A stretch of DNA of 64,000 nt from Roseibium limicola (GTDB lineage: Bacteria > Pseudomonadota > Alphaproteobacteria > Rhizobiales > Stappiaceae), in contig NZ_JAFLNF010000007.1 of NCBI RefSeq assembly GCF_017313085.1, forward strand, positions 243,149 to 307,148. Direction: 5' to 3'. The notes under the pieces were generated by a model, which worked only from the letters and a program-made list of their open reading frames with translations, searched no databases and was not told the DNA's origin. Below, one piece after another: positions 30,723 to 39,405 of the stretch. Each line of letters begins with the position of its first letter. Position 1 is the first letter of the stretch. The position numbers were made by a program, and so were the translations under genes.

Positions 30723-32168
30723 ATGAAAGTGGAAGAAAGTCGGATCATGTCGCAGAACCTCGGCCAAGCAGCAAGCTCGATCCAGCCCGTCAAGCAGATT
30801 GAGGCGAAAGCCACAAAAGTCAAACATGGTGAGGTCCTCGCGGAAAATGTGACGCAGAGCTCAGCCGACATAAAACCACCTCCATCCGTCATTGCCCGGA
30901 CCGTGATCATCGGGCTGGTAATTGTCGGATTGACCTTTGTGGGCGCCGGCGTCTGGGCTGCGACAGCCCCCTTGGCAAGTGCAGTCACCGCACACGGGAC
31001 GCTGGTCGTTGTCGGACGTCAGCGTACGGTGCAGCATTTGGAGGGCGGGATTGTCGCCGCGCTTCATGTCAAGGAAGGCATGCGCGTTGAAGCCGGCGAT
31101 GTCCTGTTGTCGCTTGACCCGACCTCTGCGCAGTCCATGGTAGAGCGACTTCAGTCTCAGGTAGATACTCAGCTGGCCATTCGTGACCGGCTTCATGCAG
31201 AGCTTTTCGGCCGCGAAAAGATAATCTTCGATCCCAATCTGATCAATCGCAAGGACCTTTCGGGTCCTGCCACGGCCATGCAGGTTCAGGAACAAGAGTT
31301 CAGCGAACGTCAAAAAACGTTGCAGGGAACAGTCGACGTTCTGCAACAACGCATTGAACAGCTCGGCAGCAGCATTGACGGAATGGAGGCTCAGAAAGTC
31401 TCCAAGAAATCCCAGGTCGAACTGATCGGCGAAGAGTCCATCAGTCTCGAAAAACTTCTCGACAAGGGTCTGGCACGCCGTTCATCGCTTCTGGCTCTGC
31501 AGCGCGAAGCAGCATCACTGGCGGGTGACGTTGGCGAAATTGATGCGGAAATCGCTCGCTCGCGTGAACAGATCGGAGAAGCACGGCTTCAGATCATTCA
31601 GGCCAAGCAGGAAATGCGAGAAAAGATCGTTTCCCAACTGGCCGACACCGAAAGCCGTCTGGTCGACCTTCTGCAGCAGCTGGTCGTCGCGGATGACGTC
31701 TTGAAGCGCGTCGACATTCTGGCGCCAATTTCAGGCATTATTCAGGAACTCAATATCAACACCGTCGGCGGCGTCGTGACACCACGCGAACCGCTGATGG
31801 AGATTGCCCCGGACGCTGGTGAACTGCTGGTCGAAGCCCAGGTTTCGCCACTTGATATCGACAAGATCAGCCTGGGACAGGAGGCGGAAGTCCGCTTCAG
31901 CGCGCTGGACCTCCGCACCACGCCGTCAATCTTCGGCACGGTTACCACCACATCGGGCGACCGGATTGTTGATCAGTACGGCCGCAACGCGCCTTATTAC
32001 CGGGTGCAGGTTGCCACCACGGCGAAGGAGCTGAAAAAGCTTGGTGACCAGAAGCTTCAGGCGGGCATGCCGGCCGAAGTTCTGATCAAGACCAAGGATC
32101 GCACCCTGCTGAATTACTTCATGAAGCCGCTGACCGATGCAATGTCGCGCGGCATGCGCGAAGAATAG
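30723..32168 (+). CDS. Type I secretion membrane fusion protein (HlyD/PrtE family)
   Basis: The 481-aa protein has a cytoplasmic N-terminus, one membrane segment (VIIGLVIVGLTFVGAGVWAA, about residues 61-80), a lipoyl half-motif VVVGRQRTVQHLEGGIVAAL, a long coiled-coil hairpin (about residues 150-330), the second half-motif with ILAPISGIIQELNINTVGGV and a beta-barrel end with LQAGMPAEVLIKTKDRTLL. This is the PrtE/HlyD pattern. Met 9 (30747, MSQNLGQ) is an alternative start. It pairs with the ABC protein at 28905. Confidence 0.96.
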   Translation: MKVEESRIMSQNLGQAASSIQPVKQIEAKATKVKHGEVLAENVTQSSADIKPPPSVIARTVIIGLVIVGLTFVGAGVWAATAPLASAVTAHGTLVVVGRQRTVQHLEGGIVAALHVKEGMRVEAGDVLLSLDPTSAQSMVERLQSQVDTQLAIRDRLHAELFGREKIIFDPNLINRKDLSGPATAMQVQEQEFSERQKTLQGTVDVLQQRIEQLGSSIDGMEAQKVSKKSQVELIGEESISLEKLLDKGLARRSSLLALQREAASLAGDVGEIDAEIARSREQIGEARLQIIQAKQEMREKIVSQLADTESRLVDLLQQLVVADDVLKRVDILAPISGIIQELNINTVGGVVTPREPLMEIAPDAGELLVEAQVSPLDIDKISLGQEAEVRFSALDLRTTPSIFGTVTTTSGDRIVDQYGRNAPYYRVQVATTAKELKKLGDQKLQAGMPAEVLIKTKDRTLLNYFMKPLTDAMSRGMREE

Positions 32169-32201
32169 GCATCAGAACGGGCCGGGCTGGGTGTACAGAA
32201 T

Positions 32202-32230
32202 TTGCTATTGGTTCGGCATCGGTGTATATG
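32202..32230 (+). promoter_or_regulatory. Sigma-70 promoter for the XRE regulator
   Basis: TTGCTA (32202-32207) and TATATG (32225-32230) are spaced by 17 bases. The promoter would give a leader of about 65 bases before the regulator gene at 32301, so that gene need not depend on read-through from the secretion genes. Confidence 0.55.
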
Positions 32231-32300
32231 AACGGTAATATTTTGATAGGATCAGTGGCGTTACGATGCCACGGTTACAGGCAAGCGGGCTGGAGCGGGC

Positions 32301-32609
32301 ATGGCGAAGACAAGTGCAAATGAAGCAGCGGACCTGCAGCGACAGACGCTGCGGAAAGAAGGCGGGCAGTGGCTCAAGACCATGCGCGAGAGCTGCAACA
32401 TGTCCCAGCGCGAGCTGGCCGAGAAGATTGACGTCGGATACTACACCTTCGTTTCCCAGATTGAGGCCGGACGCGGCCGTATCCCGGCGGAGCGTTACCA
32501 GGTCTGGGCCGACGCTCTCGGCATGAACGCGCGTGAGTTCGTCCGCGACCTGATGAAATTCTATGAGCCGAGCACCTACGATATTCTGTTCGGAAACGAG
32601 GCCGCTTGA
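32301..32609 (+). CDS. XRE-family transcriptional regulator
   Basis: The 102-aa protein has a Cro/CI-type helix-turn-helix at about residues 25-75 (LKTMRESCNMSQRELAEKID, then VSQIEAGRGRIP) and a short C-terminal helix ending in YDILFGNEAA. It has no ligand domain. Its place between the secretion pair and the S-layer candidate suggests that it controls their expression. Potential operators are the dyads around the promoter at 34651 and in its own leader. This is inference from position only. Confidence 0.9.
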   Translation: MAKTSANEAADLQRQTLRKEGGQWLKTMRESCNMSQRELAEKIDVGYYTFVSQIEAGRGRIPAERYQVWADALGMNAREFVRDLMKFYEPSTYDILFGNEAA

Positions 32610-32673
32610 GGCCTTTCCTGGGGAGCAAGCGCGTCTCCAGCCTCTCAGTCTTCAAGCATTAAGGGGTAATCTG

Positions 32674-34428
32674 TTGGTTGCTTCCATTCTTTCTTTCGGT
32701 ACCCGTTCCCTTCCCCGTTCCATGCCCTGGCAAAACCAGGACTTCGCGGAGTTTTACCGCGTGCGTGACCGGCTGGCCGAGAGCGGCCTGGCCATCGAAA
32801 CGGACAATGGCCTGTCCGATGAGGGCGAGCCCTGGTTCATTTTCCAGCGCGCCGGCACGGATGACGTCCTCGTGCATATCGCCCGGATCGATCAGGAGCT
32901 TGTGGTCGTCAACGCGATGACCAACCAGATCTACAAGGGCTCCAACTTCCGGGATGTCATCGACCATATGCTTGAGGATGCTCCTCTGGCGATGCCGCGT
33001 TATCGCGAAGGCTCCGGCAAGGTCGTCTATCATCCGAGCGTTGTGCTGACGGCCTTCGTCGCCGCCGCCTTCCTGCTGGCCGACGCCATGGGCGATCAGG
33101 CCGAAGCCCAGGCGGCGCAGACAACGACGGTCGACAGCGGCAGCGGATCCCACGCCGACCACGCACTCGGCCTGGCCGACGGCACCCTCGACGGCGTCGA
33201 TGCAAACACCGGCGGCAACTTCCTCATGTCCTTGCTGACGCGCCGCGCAGGCCGCGATGCAGCGCAGAACCAGTCCGGCACGCAATCAGCCAATCAGGCC
33301 GGCGCGCCGATGCCGATCACCCAGTCACAGCTGAATGAAGTCGCCAGCACCGGCTCCATCGTGCTGATCAGCGCCGCTTTCTTCGCCGTTGAGCTGGTGC
33401 GCAGCGTCGAAAACGCCCATTACGCCGAAGCCATGGTCGGCCGTGGACTGCTGAGCGACACCCAGGCCGACAACGCCATTGATGCCGCAGCCCTGACCGC
33501 CACCGATGAGGCGACACCGATCAGCGTTGGCGAGCTGGAAAGCAGCGCCGCGGATGGCGACGGCATTCCCCTGACCCACGGCAAGACCGGCGTTCAGGCG
33601 AGCCTCGACCCACGCACCAACGACGGCATGGCGGAGGAGCTGGTCACAGGCAATCAGCCCCATCAGCCAGCCGCCGGTTCAGACGGCGACACCCAGGCCC
33701 TCGCCCGTGTGGTGATGCTGCCCGACACGGCGGCCTATCAGCCCGCAGTGGCAAAGACCGAAGCTATCACCACCCAGGGCAATGGTCAGGGGATCGACGA
33801 TGGCACGACGGCAACGGTCGTCACCCTGTTTGCCTCGGCGGCCGTCAACAAGGCCCTGGAAGAGCTGTTCGCCACCGGCGACACCCTCATCACCACCGGG
33901 TCCGATGGCACCAGCATGGTGCTGCTCGACAGCGAAAGCACCGGCACCGGCACGGCGACATCAACTGACGCCGAAGCTGGCACCGGCAGCACCTCCTTGC
34001 TGTCACCTTCCGGTCCGCAGGCATCCATCGGGTCACAGCCCACCATGGCGACTGGCGCCGACACCGGCCAGACATCGACGGCGGCGGACACCCTCGCCCT
34101 GCCGGAGCCCAAGCCGGTGGTTTTCACCCGGGCGGAGGATGATTACGCCACGCTGAGCCATCAGGCCGACATGAGCGGCCCGAGCCGGCTGCTGACATTT
34201 TATGACGGCTTCAAGGATGTGGTGACCTTCACCGCAGGCCACACGGTCATCCAGGGGTTTGAGCTGGGCGAAGACATGATCGACCTGAGCAACCTGTTCA
34301 ATCAGGGCGCCCACGTCGAGATCGCCATATCGAATCACGATGTCATCATGACCGAGGAAACCGGCATGTCGATCACCCTGGTCGGCGTGCTGGCGCCGCA
34401 ACCCACGGTATTGGACATGGCCGCCTGA
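32674..34428 (+). CDS. Unrecognised protein with hydrophobic segments and a type I secretion-like C-terminus
   Basis: The 584-aa product matches no family I know. Residues about 15-110 are a soluble domain (WQNQDFAEFYRVRDRL, DVLVHIARIDQELVVVNAMT). A hydrophobic segment follows at about 121-138 (VVLTAFVAAAFLLADAM) and a second at about 227-245 (SIVLISAAFFAVELV). The middle is Ala/Thr/Gly/Asp-rich and low complexity. The last 90 residues (LTFYDGFKDVVTF, VIQGFELGEDMIDLSNLF, then SITLVGVLA) resemble the C-terminal module of RTX proteins exported by type I systems. I chose TTG 32674 because AAGGGG lies 7 bases upstream; the open frame extends back to 32563, overlapping the regulator. It ends at a strong terminator. 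Confidence 0.75.
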   Translation: MVASILSFGTRSLPRSMPWQNQDFAEFYRVRDRLAESGLAIETDNGLSDEGEPWFIFQRAGTDDVLVHIARIDQELVVVNAMTNQIYKGSNFRDVIDHMLEDAPLAMPRYREGSGKVVYHPSVVLTAFVAAAFLLADAMGDQAEAQAAQTTTVDSGSGSHADHALGLADGTLDGVDANTGGNFLMSLLTRRAGRDAAQNQSGTQSANQAGAPMPITQSQLNEVASTGSIVLISAAFFAVELVRSVENAHYAEAMVGRGLLSDTQADNAIDAAALTATDEATPISVGELESSAADGDGIPLTHGKTGVQASLDPRTNDGMAEELVTGNQPHQPAAGSDGDTQALARVVMLPDTAAYQPAVAKTEAITTQGNGQGIDDGTTATVVTLFASAAVNKALEELFATGDTLITTGSDGTSMVLLDSESTGTGTATSTDAEAGTGSTSLLSPSGPQASIGSQPTMATGADTGQTSTAADTLALPEPKPVVFTRAEDDYATLSHQADMSGPSRLLTFYDGFKDVVTFTAGHTVIQGFELGEDMIDLSNLFNQGAHVEIAISNHDVIMTEETGMSITLVGVLAPQPTVLDMAA

Positions 34429-34470
34429 GGCCGAAACCCGACCCTGCGGAAACGCATTGTTAACCAAATG

Positions 34471-34507
34471 GCCGCCCGCCAGGTTCTCTGGTCGGGCGGC
34501 TTTTTGT
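34471..34507 (+). terminator. Rho-independent terminator before the S-layer candidate
   Basis: GCCGCCCG (34471-34478) pairs with CGGGCGGC (34493-34500), extended inward by CCAG/CTGG, and is followed by five T. It isolates the S-layer candidate transcript from the upstream genes. Confidence 0.9.
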
Positions 34508-34650
34508 TGCGCACAACAAACCCATAAAAAAAGCGGTTTGTTTTCAGTTGCTTAAATCCCGATTTCCGTAAAGGCAAATGATCGAATGTTTCTGCTCGCC
34601 AACAGCCGGAAAATTTAATAAAAAAACAGCAGCACCCCATACTTAACGGG

Positions 34651-34689
34651 TTGCAGCACCAGTATAGTATTTGCTATACACCGTGGTGC
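34651..34689 (+). promoter_or_regulatory. Strong promoter with nested inverted repeats for the S-layer candidate
   Basis: TTGCAG (34651-34656) and TATACA (34675-34680) are spaced by 18 bases, with an extended -10 TG at 34672-34673. Two inverted repeats overlap it: GTATAG (34662-34667)/CTATAC (34674-34679) and GCACCA (34656-34661)/TGGTGC (34684-34689). A regulator binding there would cover both promoter elements. The predicted transcript starts near 34687. Confidence 0.65.
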
Positions 34690-34706
34690 AGCGCTTCATA
34701 AAGGTG

Positions 34707-34750
34707 CCGGCCCAGTCCTGATCTGAATTGATCACAGATGGGTGGGCCGG
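34707..34750 (+). promoter_or_regulatory. Stable 5' leader stem-loop of the S-layer candidate mRNA
   Basis: CCGGCCCA (34707-34714) pairs with TGGGCCGG (34743-34750), and ATCTG (34721-34725) with CAGAT (34735-34739) inside it. It lies near the 5' end of a leader of about 100 bases. Such stems commonly protect abundant mRNAs, for example S-layer transcripts, from decay; that role is inferred. Confidence 0.6.
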
Positions 34751-34788
34751 TGGGAGGCGCGCCTTTTAACCGTTGACGGAGACAAATT

Positions 34789-37593
34789 ATGTCATTCGCA
34801 TTTGATGCAACATTCTATCTCAACGAGAACCCAGACGTTCTTGCTGCAGTCGCTTCGGGCCAAATCCCGTCTGCACAGTGGCACTACGACAACTTCGGTT
34901 GGAAAGAACTGCGTGATCCGAACGCCAACTTCGACACGTCTTTCTACCTGACAGAATATCCGGACGTTTTGGCAGCTGGTGTTAACCCGCTGAACCACTT
35001 CAACGCCAACGGTGCAGCTGAAGGCCGCGTCCCGAACGCAACTGTTGACGCCGCACTCGGCAACCCGGCTGGCGGCGATGCCGACGGCACATTCGACGAA
35101 GCAACCTATCTGGCTGCCAACGGTGACGTTCAGGCTGCTGTCACTGCAGGTTCCCTGACTTCCGGCTACCAGCATTGGGTTCTCTACGGTCAGTTCGAAG
35201 CTACACGCACAGGCGCTCAGACGGTTGGCGGCACTGCTCTTACAGGCACAGCAGCCGGTGGCAACGTAGGTTCCACATTCGCCCTGACAACTGGCGTTGA
35301 CAATCTGACGGGAACTGCTGACAACGACACCTTCAAGTCCGTTCTGAGCGGAACCTCGACAGAACAGACACTGAGCACTGGTGATGTGATTTCTGGTGGC
35401 GCAGGCACTGATACACTCGAAGTATTGGCCAATGGCGTAACCGGCACACCACTTCTCCAGACAACTGGTGTCGAAAACGTTCAGGTTCGTGCAGTTGCCG
35501 ACACCACAGTCAACCAGCAGCTGATGAGCGGTATTTCGACGGTTTCTAGCGAAGGCTCCAATGCAAGTCTAACCATTTCTAATGGTAGCCTAGATGCGAC
35601 TTACGCCCTGAACAACACTGTTGCAGCCGCGACAGCTGGTTTGACAGTTGGCTATACCTCAGTGGGTGGCGCAGCCGATACAGCCAAGTTGTCGGTTAAG
35701 AATGCCGGGAATAAAGCCGGTACAGTAACAACAACTCAGACGATCGACGTTGCAAACGGCAATGGCATCGAAGCTGTCACACTTTCCACTGCAGGCACTA
35801 ACTTCGTGACGCTTAACGCCGGCACAGGCGCAAAGTCGATCACAGTAACCGGTAACGGTACAAACGACCTGACAGTTGGCTCCGCCAACGGCGCACTTAC
35901 GCTAGATGCTTCTGCTTCCACCGGCGCAAACACATTCCGTGTTGGCTCGCAGCTCAGCGGGACCGGCGACGTCCTCAAGGGCGGCACAGGCGCAGACACT
36001 GCAATTGCAAACATTGCAACAACAACAGTGTCCACAATCTCTGGCGTTGAAACACTTGACCTCAACTTCACTGCTAGCTCGCTGTTCAACGCAAGCAAGG
36101 TGACAGATGTAACCAAGCTCGACATCACAAACACCGGTACTGCTGCAACTTTCAGCAATCTTGCTGCGACTGCAACTAACGTCGTTTTTGACACATCTGC
36201 TACAGGTTCAGGCGCGACCCTCGGCTATGCATCTTCGACTAATGCGGATGTCGCAGTAACAGTTGGTAAGACCACTGCCGCTGGAACTTCGACCGATATC
36301 GTCGGCGTTGGTGGTCTGACCGTTTCCGGCAATGCTGGCAAAGTTGCCATCAGCTCGGTTTCGGATAAAGCAACAACCGTAAACACTCTTGGTGCAGTCG
36401 CTCTTGGCTCAGCAACTGGTTTGACGATTGATGCAACCTCAGCTGCTGTTACAGCAGCTGCTATCACAGGCACCGCAGTTACCGACCTGACAATGACGGC
36501 AACCAAGGGCGCGATCACTTCAACCTCATTTGCTGCAGCCGATGCACTTGCAACGGTGAATCTGACTGCTACCGCAGGCAACATCTCTACTGGTACGATC
36601 GCTGCTGATGATAGCCTGTCCACCATCGCACTCAATGCTGGTGCAACTGGTACAACAGATCACAGCATCACATCCACAATCGGAAAATCCCTTACTGTTG
36701 GCGCTAAGGCTGTCAACGCAACCCTGACTGCCACTGGCGAAGGCGACGTATCAGTTACAACTGCGGGTACCGACACCTTTATCGGTACTGTAGATGCTTC
36801 CACATCCACAGGCAGCAATACCTATGACTTTTCTGCCTATACTGGATCGGGAAGCTTCACAATTACACTTGGTAACGCTGCAACAGGCGAAACCAACACA
36901 GCAAGTGTTGCTGGTGGCTCTGGAGCATCGGTCCTGACCGGCGGTACCGGCACGGACATTCTAACCGGTGGTACCGGCGCAGATGTCATCAATGGCGGTG
37001 CAGGCAACGATACTCTCCTCGGCGGTGCCGGTGCAGACGTCATCACTGCTGGCGAAGGCACAGACACAGTCGCATCAGGCATTGGCGCTGACGTGATTGA
37101 TCTGACTGAAACAACCGCTGCAGTCGACACCATTGTGTTCGGTAATGCCGCAGCTACTGGTGCTGTTGCAACTGACATTGCATTTGGCGCCCTTGGCGGG
37201 TCCGACGCAATTTCAGGCTTCACAGCTGGCGCTGGTGGAGATGTCATGACATTTGACATTTCTGCCCTCGAGATTGCGGATGGTACCGAGTACGTAGGCG
37301 CAATTGCTGGATTGGCTGCGGCTGGCAGTGACTCCATCGTCATCTTGACTGGTGCGGGTTATGCAACCGACGAAGCAGCTGAGGACGCTATTGCTGCTCA
37401 GGTAACTGCTGGTGGGCTGGACGTTGTATTTGCTTACTTCAATACAACGGACAACTCCGCGCATATCGTTCATGACACCGACTCAAATGTCGACGGTACG
37501 GGAACGACGACCTTGCTTGGTGTTATCAGCAACCTGGGTTCGCAGACAGCATTCGATGCACTCACAGCTGCCAATATCGACAGCGTCGCCTAA
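34789..37593 (+). CDS. RTX-type surface protein, S-layer candidate
   Basis: The 934-aa protein is rich in Thr, Ala and Gly, acidic and free of cysteine, like Caulobacter RsaA-type S-layer proteins. It has no signal peptide. Residues about 4-143 hold three copies of the F-D-x3-Y-L-x2-N-P-D-V repeat (for example FDTSFYLTEYPDVLAAGVNP). A long beta-rich middle follows, then a calcium-binding RTX block near residue 717 (GGTGTDILTGGTGADVINGG, GGAGNDTLLGG) and a C-terminal module (FGALGGSDAISGFTAGAGGD) expected to contain the secretion signal. Codon choice favours ACA, GCT/GCA and GTT, unlike its neighbours. The start is preceded by ACGGAGAC. It stands as a single-gene transcript between two terminators, next to its probable PrtDE exporter. 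Confidence 0.85.
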   Translation: MSFAFDATFYLNENPDVLAAVASGQIPSAQWHYDNFGWKELRDPNANFDTSFYLTEYPDVLAAGVNPLNHFNANGAAEGRVPNATVDAALGNPAGGDADGTFDEATYLAANGDVQAAVTAGSLTSGYQHWVLYGQFEATRTGAQTVGGTALTGTAAGGNVGSTFALTTGVDNLTGTADNDTFKSVLSGTSTEQTLSTGDVISGGAGTDTLEVLANGVTGTPLLQTTGVENVQVRAVADTTVNQQLMSGISTVSSEGSNASLTISNGSLDATYALNNTVAAATAGLTVGYTSVGGAADTAKLSVKNAGNKAGTVTTTQTIDVANGNGIEAVTLSTAGTNFVTLNAGTGAKSITVTGNGTNDLTVGSANGALTLDASASTGANTFRVGSQLSGTGDVLKGGTGADTAIANIATTTVSTISGVETLDLNFTASSLFNASKVTDVTKLDITNTGTAATFSNLAATATNVVFDTSATGSGATLGYASSTNADVAVTVGKTTAAGTSTDIVGVGGLTVSGNAGKVAISSVSDKATTVNTLGAVALGSATGLTIDATSAAVTAAAITGTAVTDLTMTATKGAITSTSFAAADALATVNLTATAGNISTGTIAADDSLSTIALNAGATGTTDHSITSTIGKSLTVGAKAVNATLTATGEGDVSVTTAGTDTFIGTVDASTSTGSNTYDFSAYTGSGSFTITLGNAATGETNTASVAGGSGASVLTGGTGTDILTGGTGADVINGGAGNDTLLGGAGADVITAGEGTDTVASGIGADVIDLTETTAAVDTIVFGNAAATGAVATDIAFGALGGSDAISGFTAGAGGDVMTFDISALEIADGTEYVGAIAGLAAAGSDSIVILTGAGYATDEAAEDAIAAQVTAGGLDVVFAYFNTTDNSAHIVHDTDSNVDGTGTTTLLGVISNLGSQTAFDALTAANIDSVA
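34798..35217 (+). repeat. Three N-terminal surface-protein repeats (coding)
   Basis: Three copies of the F-D-x3-Y-L-x2-N-x-D-V ... H-x4-G-x2-E repeat occur at the N-terminus of the S-layer candidate. Units start at FDATFYLNENPDV, FDTSFYLTEYPDV and FDEATYLAANGDV. The first two end in G-W-K-E and G-A-A-E-G-R. Confidence 0.8.
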
Positions 37594-37651
37594 TCTCCTT
37601 CGGAGACAGGCTCACCTTCGCGGGTGATCCTGAAGCGATACAAGCTTGGAG

Positions 37652-37683
37652 CCCCCGGACCATTGGTCCGGGGGTTTCTTTTT
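37652..37683 (+). terminator. Rho-independent terminator after the S-layer candidate
   Basis: CCCCCGGACC (37652-37661) pairs perfectly with GGTCCGGGGG (37665-37674) around a 3-base loop and is followed by TTTCTTTTT. The very strong stem suits a heavily transcribed gene. Confidence 0.93.
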
Positions 37684-37848
37684 GTCAAAACGCCACAAAA
37701 CAGAAACAGTCTGAAAACAAGGGCTTTTCAACCGCTCAAGACACGCTAGTCTGACCTTGCGTTAAGGTGCAGTAGGGTCTTTGAAAACGCGGCCCGCCAG
37801 ACAGACTACTGCCGCCTGCCCCGCTTTCATTTTTCAAGGGACAGACGT

Positions 37849-39399
37849 ATGGTTTCCGCTTCTTCGTCCGACTGGACATCCGGCTATATCGCCGACATCA
37901 ATTACACCCACGGCTATTATCGCGAGCTCAACCCCAATCAGGCCCGCCTCGCGGCGCTCGCCTCCGGGCTTGCAGCGCCAAAAATCCGCAATGCCTGCGA
38001 GCTCGGTTTCGGTCAGGGGGTCTCGGTCGCCATCCACGGCGCCGCAGGGCCGGACCAATGGTTCGGCACCGACTTCAACCCCTCCCAGGCCGCCCACGCC
38101 CGCGAACTTGCCGACAGCGCCGGAGTGACCCTGACCCTGGCCGATGAGGCCTTTGAGGCGTTTTGCACGCGCGACGATCTTCCCGAATTCGACTTCATCG
38201 GCCTGCACGGCATCTGGTCGTGGATTTCCGACGCCAACCGCGCCGTCATCGCCGATTTCCTCCGCCGCAAGCTGGCCGTCGGCGGCCTGGTCTATGTCAG
38301 CTACAACACCCTGCCCGGCTGGGCCAATGGCGCCCCCTTACGCCACCTGATGACCGAACACGCGGAAAAACTCGCCGCCGAAGGCGCCGGCAGCATCGGC
38401 CGGGTGGAGGGCGCCCTGAGTTTCACCGAGCGGCTGCTCGGCCTCAACCCGACGTTTTCCCGCGCCAACCCGCAGGCGCCGGAGCGCTTTTCCAAGATCA
38501 AGAGCCAGAACCGGGCCTATCTCGCCCATGAATATTTCAACCGGGACTGGGATCCGATGTATGTCGCCGACATGGGCGACTGGCTCTCCCCGGCCAAACT
38601 GTCCTACGCCGGCTCGGCCCATCTGCTCGACACGGTCGATGCCATCAATTTTTCGGCCGAGCAGCAGCAGCTTTTGAAGGAAATCGAAGACCCGCTGTTT
38701 CGCGAAACCGTGCGGGATTTTCTGGTCAACCAGCAGTTTCGCCGTGACTACTGGATCAAGGGGCCGCGCCGCCTGTCGTCCCTGGCCCAGGCAGAAAGCC
38801 TGCGTGAGGTGCGTCTGGTGCTGGTCAAGCCCCGCGCCGGGATCCCGATGACCGTCAATGGCGCACTTGGCGAGGCCAATCTGTCCGACGCGGTCTATCC
38901 GCCGATCCTCGACCTTCTGGCCGATTACACCCCGCGCAAGATCGGCGAGATTGAACACAGCCTGCGCGACAAGGGCCTGCAGCTGAGCCAGATCATCCAG
39001 GCCGCGCTCATCCTGGTCGGTGCCGGCCATGCGGCGGTGGCCCAGGACAAGGAGGTCGTCGTCAAGGCGCGCAAGGCAGCGCAGAAGCTGAACATGGAAA
39101 TTCTCGACCGGGCGCGCGGTTCCGCCGATCTGCTGTATCTGGCCTCACCGGTCACCGGCGGCGGCCATGATGTCGGGCGGTTTCAGCAGCTGTTCCTGCT
39201 GGCCCGCACCCGGGGCCGCAAGCAGCCCGCCGACTGGGCCGACTTCACCTGGGCGATCCTCAAGGCCCAGGGCCAGCGTCTTTTGAAGGACGGCAAGGCG
39301 CTGGAAGACGAAGCCGCCAACCGCGCCGAGCTCACCGCCCAGGCGGAAGACTTCGCCACCGGGCTGATGCCGGTGCTGCTGGCCCTTGAGGTCATCTGA
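37849..39399 (+). CDS. Class I SAM methyltransferase with methyltransferase regulatory domain
   Basis: The 516-aa protein has an N-terminal AdoMet-binding fold (ACELGFGQGVSVAIHGAAG is motif I, followed by FGTDFNPSQA and DFIGLHGIWSWISDANR) and NTLPGWANGAPLRHLM, the mark of this group. A middle part with AHEYFNRDWDPMYVADM leads into the methyltransferase regulatory domain and a helical C-terminus. Rickettsial protein lysine methyltransferases that modify outer-surface protein OmpB have, as I recall, a related layout. Lying directly behind the S-layer candidate, it may methylate that protein; this is inference. Confidence 0.85.
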   Translation: MVSASSSDWTSGYIADINYTHGYYRELNPNQARLAALASGLAAPKIRNACELGFGQGVSVAIHGAAGPDQWFGTDFNPSQAAHARELADSAGVTLTLADEAFEAFCTRDDLPEFDFIGLHGIWSWISDANRAVIADFLRRKLAVGGLVYVSYNTLPGWANGAPLRHLMTEHAEKLAAEGAGSIGRVEGALSFTERLLGLNPTFSRANPQAPERFSKIKSQNRAYLAHEYFNRDWDPMYVADMGDWLSPAKLSYAGSAHLLDTVDAINFSAEQQQLLKEIEDPLFRETVRDFLVNQQFRRDYWIKGPRRLSSLAQAESLREVRLVLVKPRAGIPMTVNGALGEANLSDAVYPPILDLLADYTPRKIGEIEHSLRDKGLQLSQIIQAALILVGAGHAAVAQDKEVVVKARKAAQKLNMEILDRARGSADLLYLASPVTGGGHDVGRFQQLFLLARTRGRKQPADWADFTWAILKAQGQRLLKDGKALEDEAANRAELTAQAEDFATGLMPVLLALEVI

Positions 39400-39405
39400 C
39401 GGGCG

